From contig NC_013595.1 of assembly GCF_000024865.1 (NCBI RefSeq), positions 9,176,001-9,240,000 on the forward strand: DNA of 64,000 nt, given 5' to 3'. Each line of letters opens with the position of its first letter. Within the stretch, counting starts at the first letter, position 1. The notes under the pieces are model-generated. The model was given only the letters and a program-made list of their open reading frames with translations, was not told the origin of the DNA and searched no databases. This document shows, piece by piece, positions 47,291-54,818 of this stretch. Made by a program: the position numbers and the translations under genes. The stretch comes from Streptosporangium roseum DSM 43021. GTDB taxonomy: Bacteria; Actinomycetota; Actinomycetes; Streptosporangiales; Streptosporangiaceae.

Positions 47291-47367
47291 CTGCTTCACC
47301 TCTCTGTTAGGTGTTGATCTTTGGTTACCTCTGGGTGGGGGTCAGGAATGACGCGGACAAACAAGAA

Positions 47368-47398
47368 GGCCGCGGATCCTGGTTGCGGATCCGCGGCC
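47368..47398 (-). promoter_or_regulatory. Attenuator terminator in the whiB7 leader
   Basis: Minus strand GGCCGCGGATCC, 7-nt loop, GGATCCGCGGCC, then TTCTTGTTTGTCC. A perfect 12-bp stem with a U-rich tail located between the uORF stop (47418) and whiB7, where premature termination would block whiB7. Confidence 0.82.
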
Positions 47399-47417
47399 TG
47401 AAGGCTCTTCCTCTCGG

Positions 47418-47714
47418 TCAGGTTATGACCGGAGGTTGCCCCCAGGGATGCGGACCGCGCAGGCCACCGTTTCGGGCGTGCTTGGTCGGTGCGTAGCCGC
47501 CTGCATCGGGAACCGGGACGGCCAGGGCGCCCGCCGCCGGAAAGGCGGTCAGGGCGGTCGTGTGGCCTGCCGGGATCTGAATGCGGACAGACTGCTCCTG
47601 CTGAAGCTGAGCGGCCGCGCCAACCGTGAGGAGGGTGCGACTGCCGCAGGGCAGGACGGTGCTACGGCGCTCGGAAGTGAGTCCGATCTGGACGGACATC
47701 ATGTTGATCTTCAC
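47418..47714 (-). CDS. Upstream ORF in the whiB7 leader, 98 codons
   Basis: Starts at GTG 47714 with GGAGGTGAG at ideal distance (MKINMMSVQIGLTSERR...) and ends 20 bp before the attenuator stem. Codon third positions are mostly G/C. Stalled or slowed translation of this frame is expected to change folding of the leader and let polymerase reach whiB7. The peptide has no recognised domain, so its translation, not its product, is probably what matters. Confidence 0.65.
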   Translation of the reverse strand: MKINMMSVQIGLTSERRSTVLPCGSRTLLTVGAAAQLQQEQSVRIQIPAGHTTALTAFPAAGALAVPVPDAGGYAPTKHARNGGLRGPHPWGQPPVIT

Positions 47715-47773
47715 AGTGGACTCACCTCCATTCGTGGATCGTCGGACAGGACCGTCCGACTTGCTTGACCATG

Positions 47774-47815
47774 ACCCTAAACCCGGGTCCCGGGGACGAG
47801 CAACATATTTTCTAC
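47774..47815 (-). promoter_or_regulatory. whiB7 promoter with AT-rich WhiB7-binding element
   Basis: Minus strand GTAGAAAATATG (47815-47804), then -35 TTGCTC (47803-47798), 18-bp spacer, -10 TAGGGT (47779-47774). WhiB7 is known to bind AT-rich DNA just upstream of -35 through its AT-hook, so this fits positive autoregulation. A 7-bp hairpin (47741-47760) follows in the 5' leader. Confidence 0.7.
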
Positions 47816-47828
47816 CTGCAGTTTTACA

Positions 47829-48695
47829 CTAACTCACGCGGATCATGGCCTCCTGCACCACCGACACCGCCAGTTCACCGGAGCGGGTGAACATCTCGCC
47901 TCTGGCCAGCCCGCGTGCCGCCCCCGACCACGGCGACTCCTGGGCGTACATCATCCAGTCGTCCACCCGGAAGGGGCGGTGGAACCACATCGCGTGGTCG
48001 AGCGAGGCCCCGGCGACGTTGGAGGCGCCCCAGGCCAGGCCGTGGGTGAGCAGCACGGTGTCCACCAGGGTGAAGTCCGAGGCGTAGGCGGCGAGCACCA
48101 CGTGCAGCAGCGGGTCGTCGGGCAGCTCGGCGTCGTAGCGGAACCACACGTTCGTCTCCGAGCCGCGCAGCTCCGGGTCGCGGTGGGCCTCCCACGTCAG
48201 GGGGGTCACATACCTGGCGTCCACCGGGCGCGGCCTGGCCAGCCACTCCCGCCACGGCGAGTCCTCCCCCACGACCTCCAGCATCCGATCCTGGAACATG
48301 GGCAGGCTCTCCGGCGCGACCACGTCCGGCATGACGGCGGCCTGGTGCTCGACACCGGTCTCCATGACGTGGAAGGAGGCCGACATGGTGAATATCACCT
48401 TGCCGTGCTGGATGGCCGAGATCCGGCGGGTGGTGAAGGAGCGGCCGTCGCGGACCCGCTCGACGTTGTAGACGATCGGGATCGCCGGGTCGCCGGGCCG
48501 GATGAAATAGGCGTGCAGCGAGTGGACGTAACGCTCCGGCGGCACCGTCCGGCCGGCCGCCACCAGCGCCTGGGCGGCCACCTGGCCGCCGAACACCCGC
48601 TGGATGCGCTCCTCGGGGCTACGGCCCCGGAAGATGTCAAGCTCGATCTGCTCCAGGTCGAGCAGGTCCAGCAGCTCCTTGAGCGCCTCGTTCAC
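47829..48695 (-). CDS. tesB: Acyl-CoA thioesterase II
   Basis: A 288-aa double-hotdog thioesterase that hydrolyses medium and long acyl-CoAs. Family blocks: VFGGQVAAQALVAAGRTV, HSLHAYFIRPGDP, YNVERVRDGRSFTTRRISAIQHG, and in the second half ASLDHAMWFHRPFRVDDWMMYAQESP. GTG 48695 overlaps the uvrD2 stop by four bases. The whiB7 promoter begins within 20 bp of its stop. Confidence 0.93.
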   Translation of the reverse strand: MNEALKELLDLLDLEQIELDIFRGRSPEERIQRVFGGQVAAQALVAAGRTVPPERYVHSLHAYFIRPGDPAIPIVYNVERVRDGRSFTTRRISAIQHGKVIFTMSASFHVMETGVEHQAAVMPDVVAPESLPMFQDRMLEVVGEDSPWREWLARPRPVDARYVTPLTWEAHRDPELRGSETNVWFRYDAELPDDPLLHVVLAAYASDFTLVDTVLLTHGLAWGASNVAGASLDHAMWFHRPFRVDDWMMYAQESPWSGAARGLARGEMFTRSGELAVSVVQEAMIRVS

Positions 48696-50761
48696 GCGTC
48701 CTCCGTCTGATCTTGGGCAGCACGGCAGAGGGCGAACACCGCCTCGCCGTACCGCTCCAGTTTGACCCGTCCGATTCCGGTGATCGCCAGCAGGTCCTGT
48801 TCGGAGGTCGGCGACCGCTCCGCGATCGCCTGCAGGGTGACGTCCGTGAAGATCACGTAGGTCGGGACCTTGGTCTCCTTCGCGACGCCGGTGCGCCAGG
48901 CCTTCAGACGCTCCAGCAGGGCCTCATCGTAGTCGGCCGGGCAGCCGGCGCACCTGCCGAGCTTCTGCTCGGCGGCGGCGACGAGGGTCTTGGCGCAGAC
49001 GCGGCAGCTCACCGGCGCGGCGACGGCCCGGCGGTCCTTGGGGGCGGGCGACGAGGCGCGGCTCTGCGCGGCCGGACGGCCCGTGAGACCGTCGAGGAAA
49101 CGGGAGGGCCTCCTGGAACGGCGTCCGCCCGGCGAGCGCGCCAGCGCCCACGACAGCGCCAGATGGGCGCGGGCCCGGGTGATGCCGACGTAGAGGAGAC
49201 GGCGCTCCTCCTCGATCTGGTCGGGCGTCTCGGCGTAGATGATCGGCATCATGCCGTCCGTGACGCCGACCAGGAAGACCGCGTCCCACTCCAGGCCCTT
49301 GGCGGCGTGCAGCGAGGCCAGCGTCACGCCCTCGACCGGCGGCGCGTGCTGCTCGCTGGCCCGGCGCTCCAGCTCCGCCACGAAGGCGGGCAGGTCCCCG
49401 CCCTCGGCGGCGAGGTCCTCGGCGAGGTCGGCCAGGGCCCGCAGCGACTCCCACTTCTCGCGGGCCTTGCCGCCGCCGGGTGCCTCGGGGGTCAGGCCGA
49501 TGCCGGCGAGGATGTGGTGGACGGTCGGGGCCAGCTCGTCGTCGTCCGCCGCGGAGCGGGCGGCGCCGCGCAGCAGCACGACGGCCTGGCGGACCTCGGG
49601 GCGCTCGAAGAAGCGGTCGGCGCCGCGCAGCAGGTAGGGGACGCCCGCCTTGGCGAAGGCCTGCTCGTAGACCTCGGACTGGGCGTTGACCCGGAACAGC
49701 ACGGCGATCTCGCGGGTCGGCACCCCGCCGTCGGCGAGCTTCTTCACCGCGCGGGCCACCCCCTCGGCCTCGGCGGGCTCGTCGTCGTACTCGGCGAAGA
49801 CGGGCTCGGGGCCGTCGGGGCGCTGGGCGATCAGGGCGAGCTTGTGCGGGGTCCTGGCCCTGTCGAGCACCCGGTTGGCCAGGGAGACGACCTGGGGAGT
49901 GGAGCGGTAGTCGCGGACGAGCTTGATCACGGCGGCGTCGGGATGCTCGACCGAGAAGCCGGTCAGGTAGCGGGGGGTGGCCCCGGTGAAGGAGTAGATG
50001 GTCTGGTTGGGGTCACCGACCACGCACAGGTCGTCGCGGCCGCCGAGCCAGGTGTCGAGCAGCAGCTTCTGCAGGGGGTTGACGTCCTGGTACTCGTCCA
50101 CGACGAAGTAGCGGTACTGCTGGCGGATCTGGGCGGCCACCTCGCGGTGCTCGGTCATCACGGCGGCGGTGAGTTCGAGGATGGTCTCGAAGTCGACCAG
50201 GTGCCGGTCGCGGCGGAGCGTCTCGTAGGCGTCGTAGAGTCGGAAGACCTCTTCGGCCGGGACCGGCGGGGTCCGGCCGGCTTTCCTGGCGGCCTCGGCG
50301 TAGTCCTCCGGGCCGACCTGGGTGACCTTGGCCCACTCGATCTCGGAGGCGATGTCCCGCAGCTCGGAGCGGTCGGGGTTCTTCCGGACGGAACGGCAGG
50401 CGTCGATCAGCAGCGGGAGCTTCGACTCGATCACCCTGGGCGGGTCGCCGCCGATGACGCGCGGCCAGAAGTAGGTGAGCTGGCGCAGCGCGGCGGCGTG
50501 GAAGGTGCGTGCCTGCACCCCCGGGGTGCCGAGCTGCCGCAGGCGCTGCCTGAGCTCGCCCGCCGCGCGTGTGGTGAATGTCACGGCCAGCACGCTCTGG
50601 GCGTCGACCACCCCGCTGCGCACGGCGTGCGCGATGCGGTGGGTGATCGCCCGCGTCTTGCCGGTGCCCGCTCCCGCGAGCACGCAGACCGGGCCTCGGA
50701 CGGCCTGCGCCACCTCACGCTGCTCGGGATCCAGCCCCGCCAGAACGTCGTCGGGCTCCAC
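48692..50761 (-). CDS. uvrD2: UvrD2-type superfamily 1 DNA helicase with HRDC domain
   Basis: A 689-aa 3'-5' helicase. Walker A is AGAGTGKTRAITHRI, motif II VVDEYQDVNPLQ, motif III GDPNQTIYSFTGA, motif V TLASLHAAKGLEW, motif VI LLYVGITRARAHL. Behind the motor follow a tetracysteine region (CRVC...CAGCPADYD) and an HRDC domain (residues about 610-680). This architecture is that of mycobacterial UvrD2, where the tetracysteine part couples ATPase to unwinding. Confidence 0.94.
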   Translation of the reverse strand: MEPDDVLAGLDPEQREVAQAVRGPVCVLAGAGTGKTRAITHRIAHAVRSGVVDAQSVLAVTFTTRAAGELRQRLRQLGTPGVQARTFHAAALRQLTYFWPRVIGGDPPRVIESKLPLLIDACRSVRKNPDRSELRDIASEIEWAKVTQVGPEDYAEAARKAGRTPPVPAEEVFRLYDAYETLRRDRHLVDFETILELTAAVMTEHREVAAQIRQQYRYFVVDEYQDVNPLQKLLLDTWLGGRDDLCVVGDPNQTIYSFTGATPRYLTGFSVEHPDAAVIKLVRDYRSTPQVVSLANRVLDRARTPHKLALIAQRPDGPEPVFAEYDDEPAEAEGVARAVKKLADGGVPTREIAVLFRVNAQSEVYEQAFAKAGVPYLLRGADRFFERPEVRQAVVLLRGAARSAADDDELAPTVHHILAGIGLTPEAPGGGKAREKWESLRALADLAEDLAAEGGDLPAFVAELERRASEQHAPPVEGVTLASLHAAKGLEWDAVFLVGVTDGMMPIIYAETPDQIEEERRLLYVGITRARAHLALSWALARSPGGRRSRRPSRFLDGLTGRPAAQSRASSPAPKDRRAVAAPVSCRVCAKTLVAAAEQKLGRCAGCPADYDEALLERLKAWRTGVAKETKVPTYVIFTDVTLQAIAERSPTSEQDLLAITGIGRVKLERYGEAVFALCRAAQDQTEDA

Positions 50762-50940
50762 GGAGACTCCTTACACGCGATTAACCGGCCGGATGAAAAA
50801 CATCCTCCCAGTCAGTGGCCAAGCATCGCCCATTCTGACAACATGCCGCCGTCAACCTATGTCGTTCGCCGAGATGCACAGACAAGGTCGTTTCCCCCAC
50901 AATGGGGACCGAACTGTGCCCTGGGGGAAGGAAGAGACCC

Positions 50941-52029
50941 GTGCGAACTGCGGTAACCGTGAGTGCGCTCGCCTTGGCGGCGCTGGTGATCGGCCCCACC
51001 GCGGTGCACGCGTCTCCGGCGGCGCACGCGACCTCGGCGCCCTCGCCGGCGGGCGCCAAGGCGACCGCGGAGGCCGCGTCCGCCACGAAGACCCGGGCCA
51101 CGACGGCGACGGCGAGGACCGAGGCCGCCACGGGGAGCGCCGCCACGGCGAAGACCGCGTCCGCCGGAGCGGCGGGGAAGGGCGACCCGACGCCCACTCC
51201 GACCCCCGTCCCGACGCCGTCGCCGACCTCGACGCCGGCCACCGACCCGCTGCTCCAGGACGTCTCCGTCGACACCGTCTCCTACGGCCCGCACGTCCGT
51301 CAGCGGATGGACGTCTGGCACCACTCCGACGGCGTCGGGCATCCGGGCGTCTTCCTGATCCACGGCGGCTGGTGGTCCTCCGGGGACAAGAAGTACATGA
51401 CCGCGCTGAGCCGGAGCTACGTCGAGCAGGGCTACACGGTCTTCAACATCAACTATCGCCTCTCCGGCGACGCCGCCTGGCCCGCCCAGCGCACCGACAC
51501 GCTCGACGCCATCGCGACCGCGCGCAGGCACGCCCTCCTGTGGGGCTTCGACTCGTCCAACTACGTGGTCATCGGCTTCTCCGCCGGAGGCCACCTGGCC
51601 GCCGCCGCCGGCACCTACAAGAACAGCGGCCTGCCCGGCCTGCGCGGCGTGGTCGGCATCTCCCCGGTGATCTCACCGCTCACGGCCTACAACGAGGGCA
51701 CCGACACCGTCGATGCCAACCGGCGCAAGCTGCGCGAGTCGGCCATCCGCCTGGCCGGGGGCTGCGAGCCGGACAAGTGCCCCAGGATCTGGAACAGCAT
51801 GGAAGTGCCGTTGCACGCGAGCAGCGGTGACGTGCCCGTCCTGAGCGTGCACTCGCAGGACGAGTTCGTGCCCGCGGAGCACAGCGTCCGGCTCCGCGAC
51901 CGCCTGGCCCGCTTCGGCGTGAACATGACGGTGCTGACCGAGCCGGGCATCGAGCACAGCTCGCCGCTGTACCGGCTGCCCGGCGTGGCCGAGACGGTGC
52001 ACGCCTGGGTCGCCGCCAAGCTGCTCTGA
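50941..52029 (+). CDS. Secreted alpha/beta hydrolase (BD-FAE/carboxylesterase-like)
   Basis: A 362-aa exported protein. Signal peptide MRTAVTVSALALAALVIGPT with cleavage near HASPA, an Ala/Thr-rich and then Pro-Thr linker (residues about 30-100), and an alpha/beta hydrolase domain with oxyanion motif HGGWWSSGDK, nucleophile GFSAGG, a late Asp in SVHSQDEFVP and His in GIEHSSP. Substrate unknown. GTG 50941 follows GGAAGGAAGAG. Confidence 0.82.
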   Translation: MRTAVTVSALALAALVIGPTAVHASPAAHATSAPSPAGAKATAEAASATKTRATTATARTEAATGSAATAKTASAGAAGKGDPTPTPTPVPTPSPTSTPATDPLLQDVSVDTVSYGPHVRQRMDVWHHSDGVGHPGVFLIHGGWWSSGDKKYMTALSRSYVEQGYTVFNINYRLSGDAAWPAQRTDTLDAIATARRHALLWGFDSSNYVVIGFSAGGHLAAAAGTYKNSGLPGLRGVVGISPVISPLTAYNEGTDTVDANRRKLRESAIRLAGGCEPDKCPRIWNSMEVPLHASSGDVPVLSVHSQDEFVPAEHSVRLRDRLARFGVNMTVLTEPGIEHSSPLYRLPGVAETVHAWVAAKLL

Positions 52030-52104
52030 CCGGCGAGAAGCCCGGCGGGAGGCCCCGGCGAGAGGACCGGCGACCGACCGGCGACCGGCGGGCGTCCGAC
52101 CGGC

Positions 52105-52131
52105 GGGAAGATGAACGGCTCTCACTTTGTT
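52105..52131 (+). promoter_or_regulatory. SigR-type promoter of the mycoredoxin gene
   Basis: GGGAAG (52105-52110), 18-bp spacer, GTT (52129-52131, in GTTGCC). It differs from the best SigR consensus by one base in the -35 and gives a leader of about 35 nt before ATG 52171. Confidence 0.65.
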
Positions 52132-52170
52132 GCCAAGAGCGCCGAACATCACATGAGGGGATTTCACAAA

Positions 52171-52407
52171 ATGGCGCTGACTGTTTACACCACAACCTGG
52201 TGCGGCCCCTGCAAGCGGCTGAAGTCCCAGCTCACCCGGGAGGGCATCTCCTACCAGGAGATCGACATCGAGCGGAACCCCGACGCCGCGCAGTTCGTCA
52301 TGAGCGTCAACAACGGCAACCAGACAGTGCCGACCGTGCTGTTCGAGGATGGCACGGCCGTGACCAACCCCTCGGTGAGAGAGGTCAAGGCCCGCCTGAG
52401 CGTCTGA
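52171..52407 (+). CDS. Mycoredoxin/glutaredoxin-like protein
   Basis: A 78-aa thioredoxin-fold oxidoreductase. The sequence follows mycoredoxin-1 (YTTTWC..C.RLK, DIERNPDAAQFV, VNNGNQTVPTVLFEDG), which reduces mycothiol mixed disulphides, but the active site is CGPC rather than the CGYC I expect for mycoredoxin. ATG 52171 is preceded by GAGGGG. A SigR-type promoter lies upstream, matching the sigR-rsrA pair at 9 kb. Confidence 0.85.
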   Translation: MALTVYTTTWCGPCKRLKSQLTREGISYQEIDIERNPDAAQFVMSVNNGNQTVPTVLFEDGTAVTNPSVREVKARLSV

Positions 52408-53385
52408 TCACCAGTCGCCGGTCAGCGGCCCGCCGTACCAGGTCTCGATCAGCCTGCGAGCGATCGAGACCTCGGACGGCAGGCGCACCTCGCCGCTCTC
52501 CAGGGCGGCCAGCAGTTCGGCTCGGCTGAACCAGCGCGCCTCGGCGATCTCCTCAAGATCGGGGACGAGCTCCGTCGTCGTGGCACGCGCGAAGAAGCCG
52601 AGCATCAGGCTGCGCGGGAACGGCCAGGGCTGGCTGCCCAGGTAACGGGGGTCGACGACGTGCACGCCGACCTCCTCGACCACCTCACGGGCCACCGCGT
52701 GCTCCAGCGACTCGCCCGGCTCGACGAAACCGGCGAGCACCGACAGCCGCCCCTCGGGCCACTGCGGCCCCCGGGCGAGCAGGCACCGGTCCTCGTCGTC
52801 GTGGACCAGCATGATCACCGCCGGGTCGACACGGGGGAAGTGCTGGCTGCCGTCCCTGGGGCAGACGCGCACGTGCCCGCCGGCCCGCACCTCGGTGTGG
52901 CCGCCGCATCGCGGGCAGAACTCGTGGGTGGAGTGCCACGCCTCCAGCGCGACCGCGTAGACCAGAAGGCCGGCGTCCAGGTCTCCCAGCAGCGACCCCA
53001 CCTGGCGGAGCCCGGCGGCGACGGCCTGCCCCTGCTGCAACGCCGAGGGGGCGAGCGGGGCGACGATCCGGTTGAAGGAGTCGCCGTGGGTGACGCCCTC
53101 CAGCGAGGCCGACACGGCGAAGTAGACGACGCCGTCGACGTCGACGCCGAGCAGGTAGCGCTCGCCTTCGGGCGCCTCGGCCGTGGGCAGCAGCACCAGC
53201 GCGGCCTCGTCCCCGTCACGCCGGACCAGCGCCTGCCCGTCGTCGACGACCACGACCCTGCTCGCGCCGTCCGCCCATGCCCGCTTGAGCCACTCGGCGT
53301 CGCCGCGGAGCGTCGCCGAGCGGTCGATGGCGCTGCGCGCGAGCAGCAGCGGTCCCAGTAGTCCCTCTTGTGTGGTGATCTCCAC
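52408..53385 (-). CDS. nudC: NAD(+) diphosphatase / NADH pyrophosphatase
   Basis: A 325-aa Nudix enzyme cutting NAD(H), and in some bacteria removing NAD caps from RNA. It has the zinc ribbon FCPRCGG...CPRDGSQHFPRVDP, the Nudix box GFVEPGESLEHAVAREVVEEVG and the NudC signature SQPWPFPRSLMLGF. GTG 53385 is preceded by GGGAGG nine bases upstream; ATG 53415 is an alternative. It ends directly against the mycoredoxin stop. Confidence 0.92.
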   Translation of the reverse strand: MEITTQEGLLGPLLLARSAIDRSATLRGDAEWLKRAWADGASRVVVVDDGQALVRRDGDEAALVLLPTAEAPEGERYLLGVDVDGVVYFAVSASLEGVTHGDSFNRIVAPLAPSALQQGQAVAAGLRQVGSLLGDLDAGLLVYAVALEAWHSTHEFCPRCGGHTEVRAGGHVRVCPRDGSQHFPRVDPAVIMLVHDDEDRCLLARGPQWPEGRLSVLAGFVEPGESLEHAVAREVVEEVGVHVVDPRYLGSQPWPFPRSLMLGFFARATTTELVPDLEEIAEARWFSRAELLAALESGEVRLPSEVSIARRLIETWYGGPLTGDW

Positions 53386-53562
53386 GTCGCCCCGCCTCCC
53401 AGACCGAGTGGACATCTTACGCCGCGGAACAGGGCCGATCCCGGGGTCCCCCTCATCTCGCCGGATCCTCGACCAGGACGGCGGGCGGCCCGGGACGGGG
53501 GTGCCCGCCGAGGAGATGCCGCCGAATACGCGATCAGGCCAGCGCGATGATCTCTACCCGGC

Positions 53563-53595
53563 TAAGATACAGCCGGTTAGGTTAGGCTTACCTGA
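53563..53595 (+). promoter_or_regulatory. Iron-regulated promoter: -10 and iron box
   Basis: TAAGAT at 53563-53568 is a likely -10. From 53577 to 53595 stands TTAGGTTAGGCTTACCTGA, which matches the DmdR/IdeR iron box TTAGGTTAGGCTAACCTAA at 17 of 19 positions. The box would overlap the transcription start, so iron-loaded repressor would block the siderophore operon. Confidence 0.8.
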
Positions 53596-53612
53596 TATCG
53601 GGGGTCCCTGCA

Positions 53613-54818
53613 TTGCGGCTGTACCTCACCGCGCTCAAACCGACCGACTCGGTCACGGACGGGTTCCTCCCGGCGGCACGCGCCCTGGGTTGCGACGTCA
53701 CGATCCTGACCGACCGGCCGGAGCACCATCTGGACACGGGGACCGAGGTGCTCCGCTGCGACGTCCGCGACGCGCGAGCGGTGATCGACATCATCGCGCA
53801 CCATCACACGCCGGACGCGGTTTTCTCCAACTCCGACCACATCCAGGCGGAGACCGCCCTCGCCGCCGCCTACTTCGGCCTGCCCGGCAAGGACTGGCGC
53901 GCCTGCGTCGCCACCAAGAACAAGGCCCTCACCCGGCGCCGGCTGGCGGCGGCCGGAGTCGAGACCGTCCGTTCGGTACGGCTGGCGCCCGGCGACCCGA
54001 TACCGCCGGACCCTCCGTTCCCCGCGGTCGTCAAGCCGTGCGAGGGCGTGGCCAGCGAGGACGTCGTGCTGGTGGGGGACGCCGGCGAGCTCGCGGCGGC
54101 CGTACGGGCGATCCGGGACCGGCGGCCGGGCGAGACGCTGGTCGTGGAGGAGTATCTCGACGGCCCCCTGCACACGTTGGAGACGCTCGGCGACGGGCGG
54201 AGCGTCCAGGTGCTCGGCGGCTTCCGGACCACGCTGGGGCCGCTGCCGTACTTCGTGGAGGAACGGCTCGACTGGGAGCCCCCGCCCGCGCGCGACCATG
54301 TACTGCGGGCGCTGGAGGCGCTGGGCGTGGGGTTCGGGGCCTGCCACACCGAATACGTGATGACCCCCGCCGGACCGCGGATCATCGAGGTCAACTACCG
54401 GGTGATCGGCGACAACTGCGACTTCCTGGTCGGCAGCCTGCTGGACGTCCCGCTGTTCGAGCGCATCCTCGGCGTCCACCTGGGATCGGGGCTGCGCGAC
54501 CCGCTCCGCGCCGGCGAGGACGGGCACGGCGCCCACGGCGGACCGGCGCCGGTCGGTCCCGGGCGGCACGGCACCGTGCTCAGCCTGGTGGCGGACCGGC
54601 CGGGGACCGTGGTGTCCGCCCCCGGCGCGGTCGTACCGGGGGCGGACGGCCCGGTCCGGCTCTGGCACCGGCCGCTGCGCGCCGTGGGCGACCGGATCGA
54701 GCCGACCAACACCAACCGTGACTACCTGGGCATCGTCCGCGCCATCGGCCCCGACCGGGCCCACGTGGACGCGGCCGTGGCGGCCTTCACCGCCGAGAGT
54801 CCCTGGGTGATCGCGTGA
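53613..54818 (+). CDS. ATP-grasp ligase of a siderophore operon (PvsA-like)
   Basis: A 401-aa carboxylate-amine ligase of the ATP-grasp superfamily. Visible parts are an N-terminal Rossmann-like lobe (DAVFSNSDHIQAETALAAAYFGLPG), ATKNKALTRRRLAAAGV, the ATP-binding PAVVKPCEGVASEDVVLV, VVEEYLDGPLHTLE and metal-binding RIIEVNYRVIGDN. In vibrioferrin synthesis PvsA, also ATP-grasp, adds an amino acid. The TTG start lies 18 bp after an iron box and lacks a strong ribosome site. Overlaps the next gene by four bases. Confidence 0.82.
   Translation: MRLYLTALKPTDSVTDGFLPAARALGCDVTILTDRPEHHLDTGTEVLRCDVRDARAVIDIIAHHHTPDAVFSNSDHIQAETALAAAYFGLPGKDWRACVATKNKALTRRRLAAAGVETVRSVRLAPGDPIPPDPPFPAVVKPCEGVASEDVVLVGDAGELAAAVRAIRDRRPGETLVVEEYLDGPLHTLETLGDGRSVQVLGGFRTTLGPLPYFVEERLDWEPPPARDHVLRALEALGVGFGACHTEYVMTPAGPRIIEVNYRVIGDNCDFLVGSLLDVPLFERILGVHLGSGLRDPLRAGEDGHGAHGGPAPVGPGRHGTVLSLVADRPGTVVSAPGAVVPGADGPVRLWHRPLRAVGDRIEPTNTNRDYLGIVRAIGPDRAHVDAAVAAFTAESPWVIA

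Noticed and set aside
53183..54721. 512-codon plus frame overlapping nudC and the ATP-grasp gene
   Set aside because: Out-of-frame shadow spanning two real genes on opposite strands.
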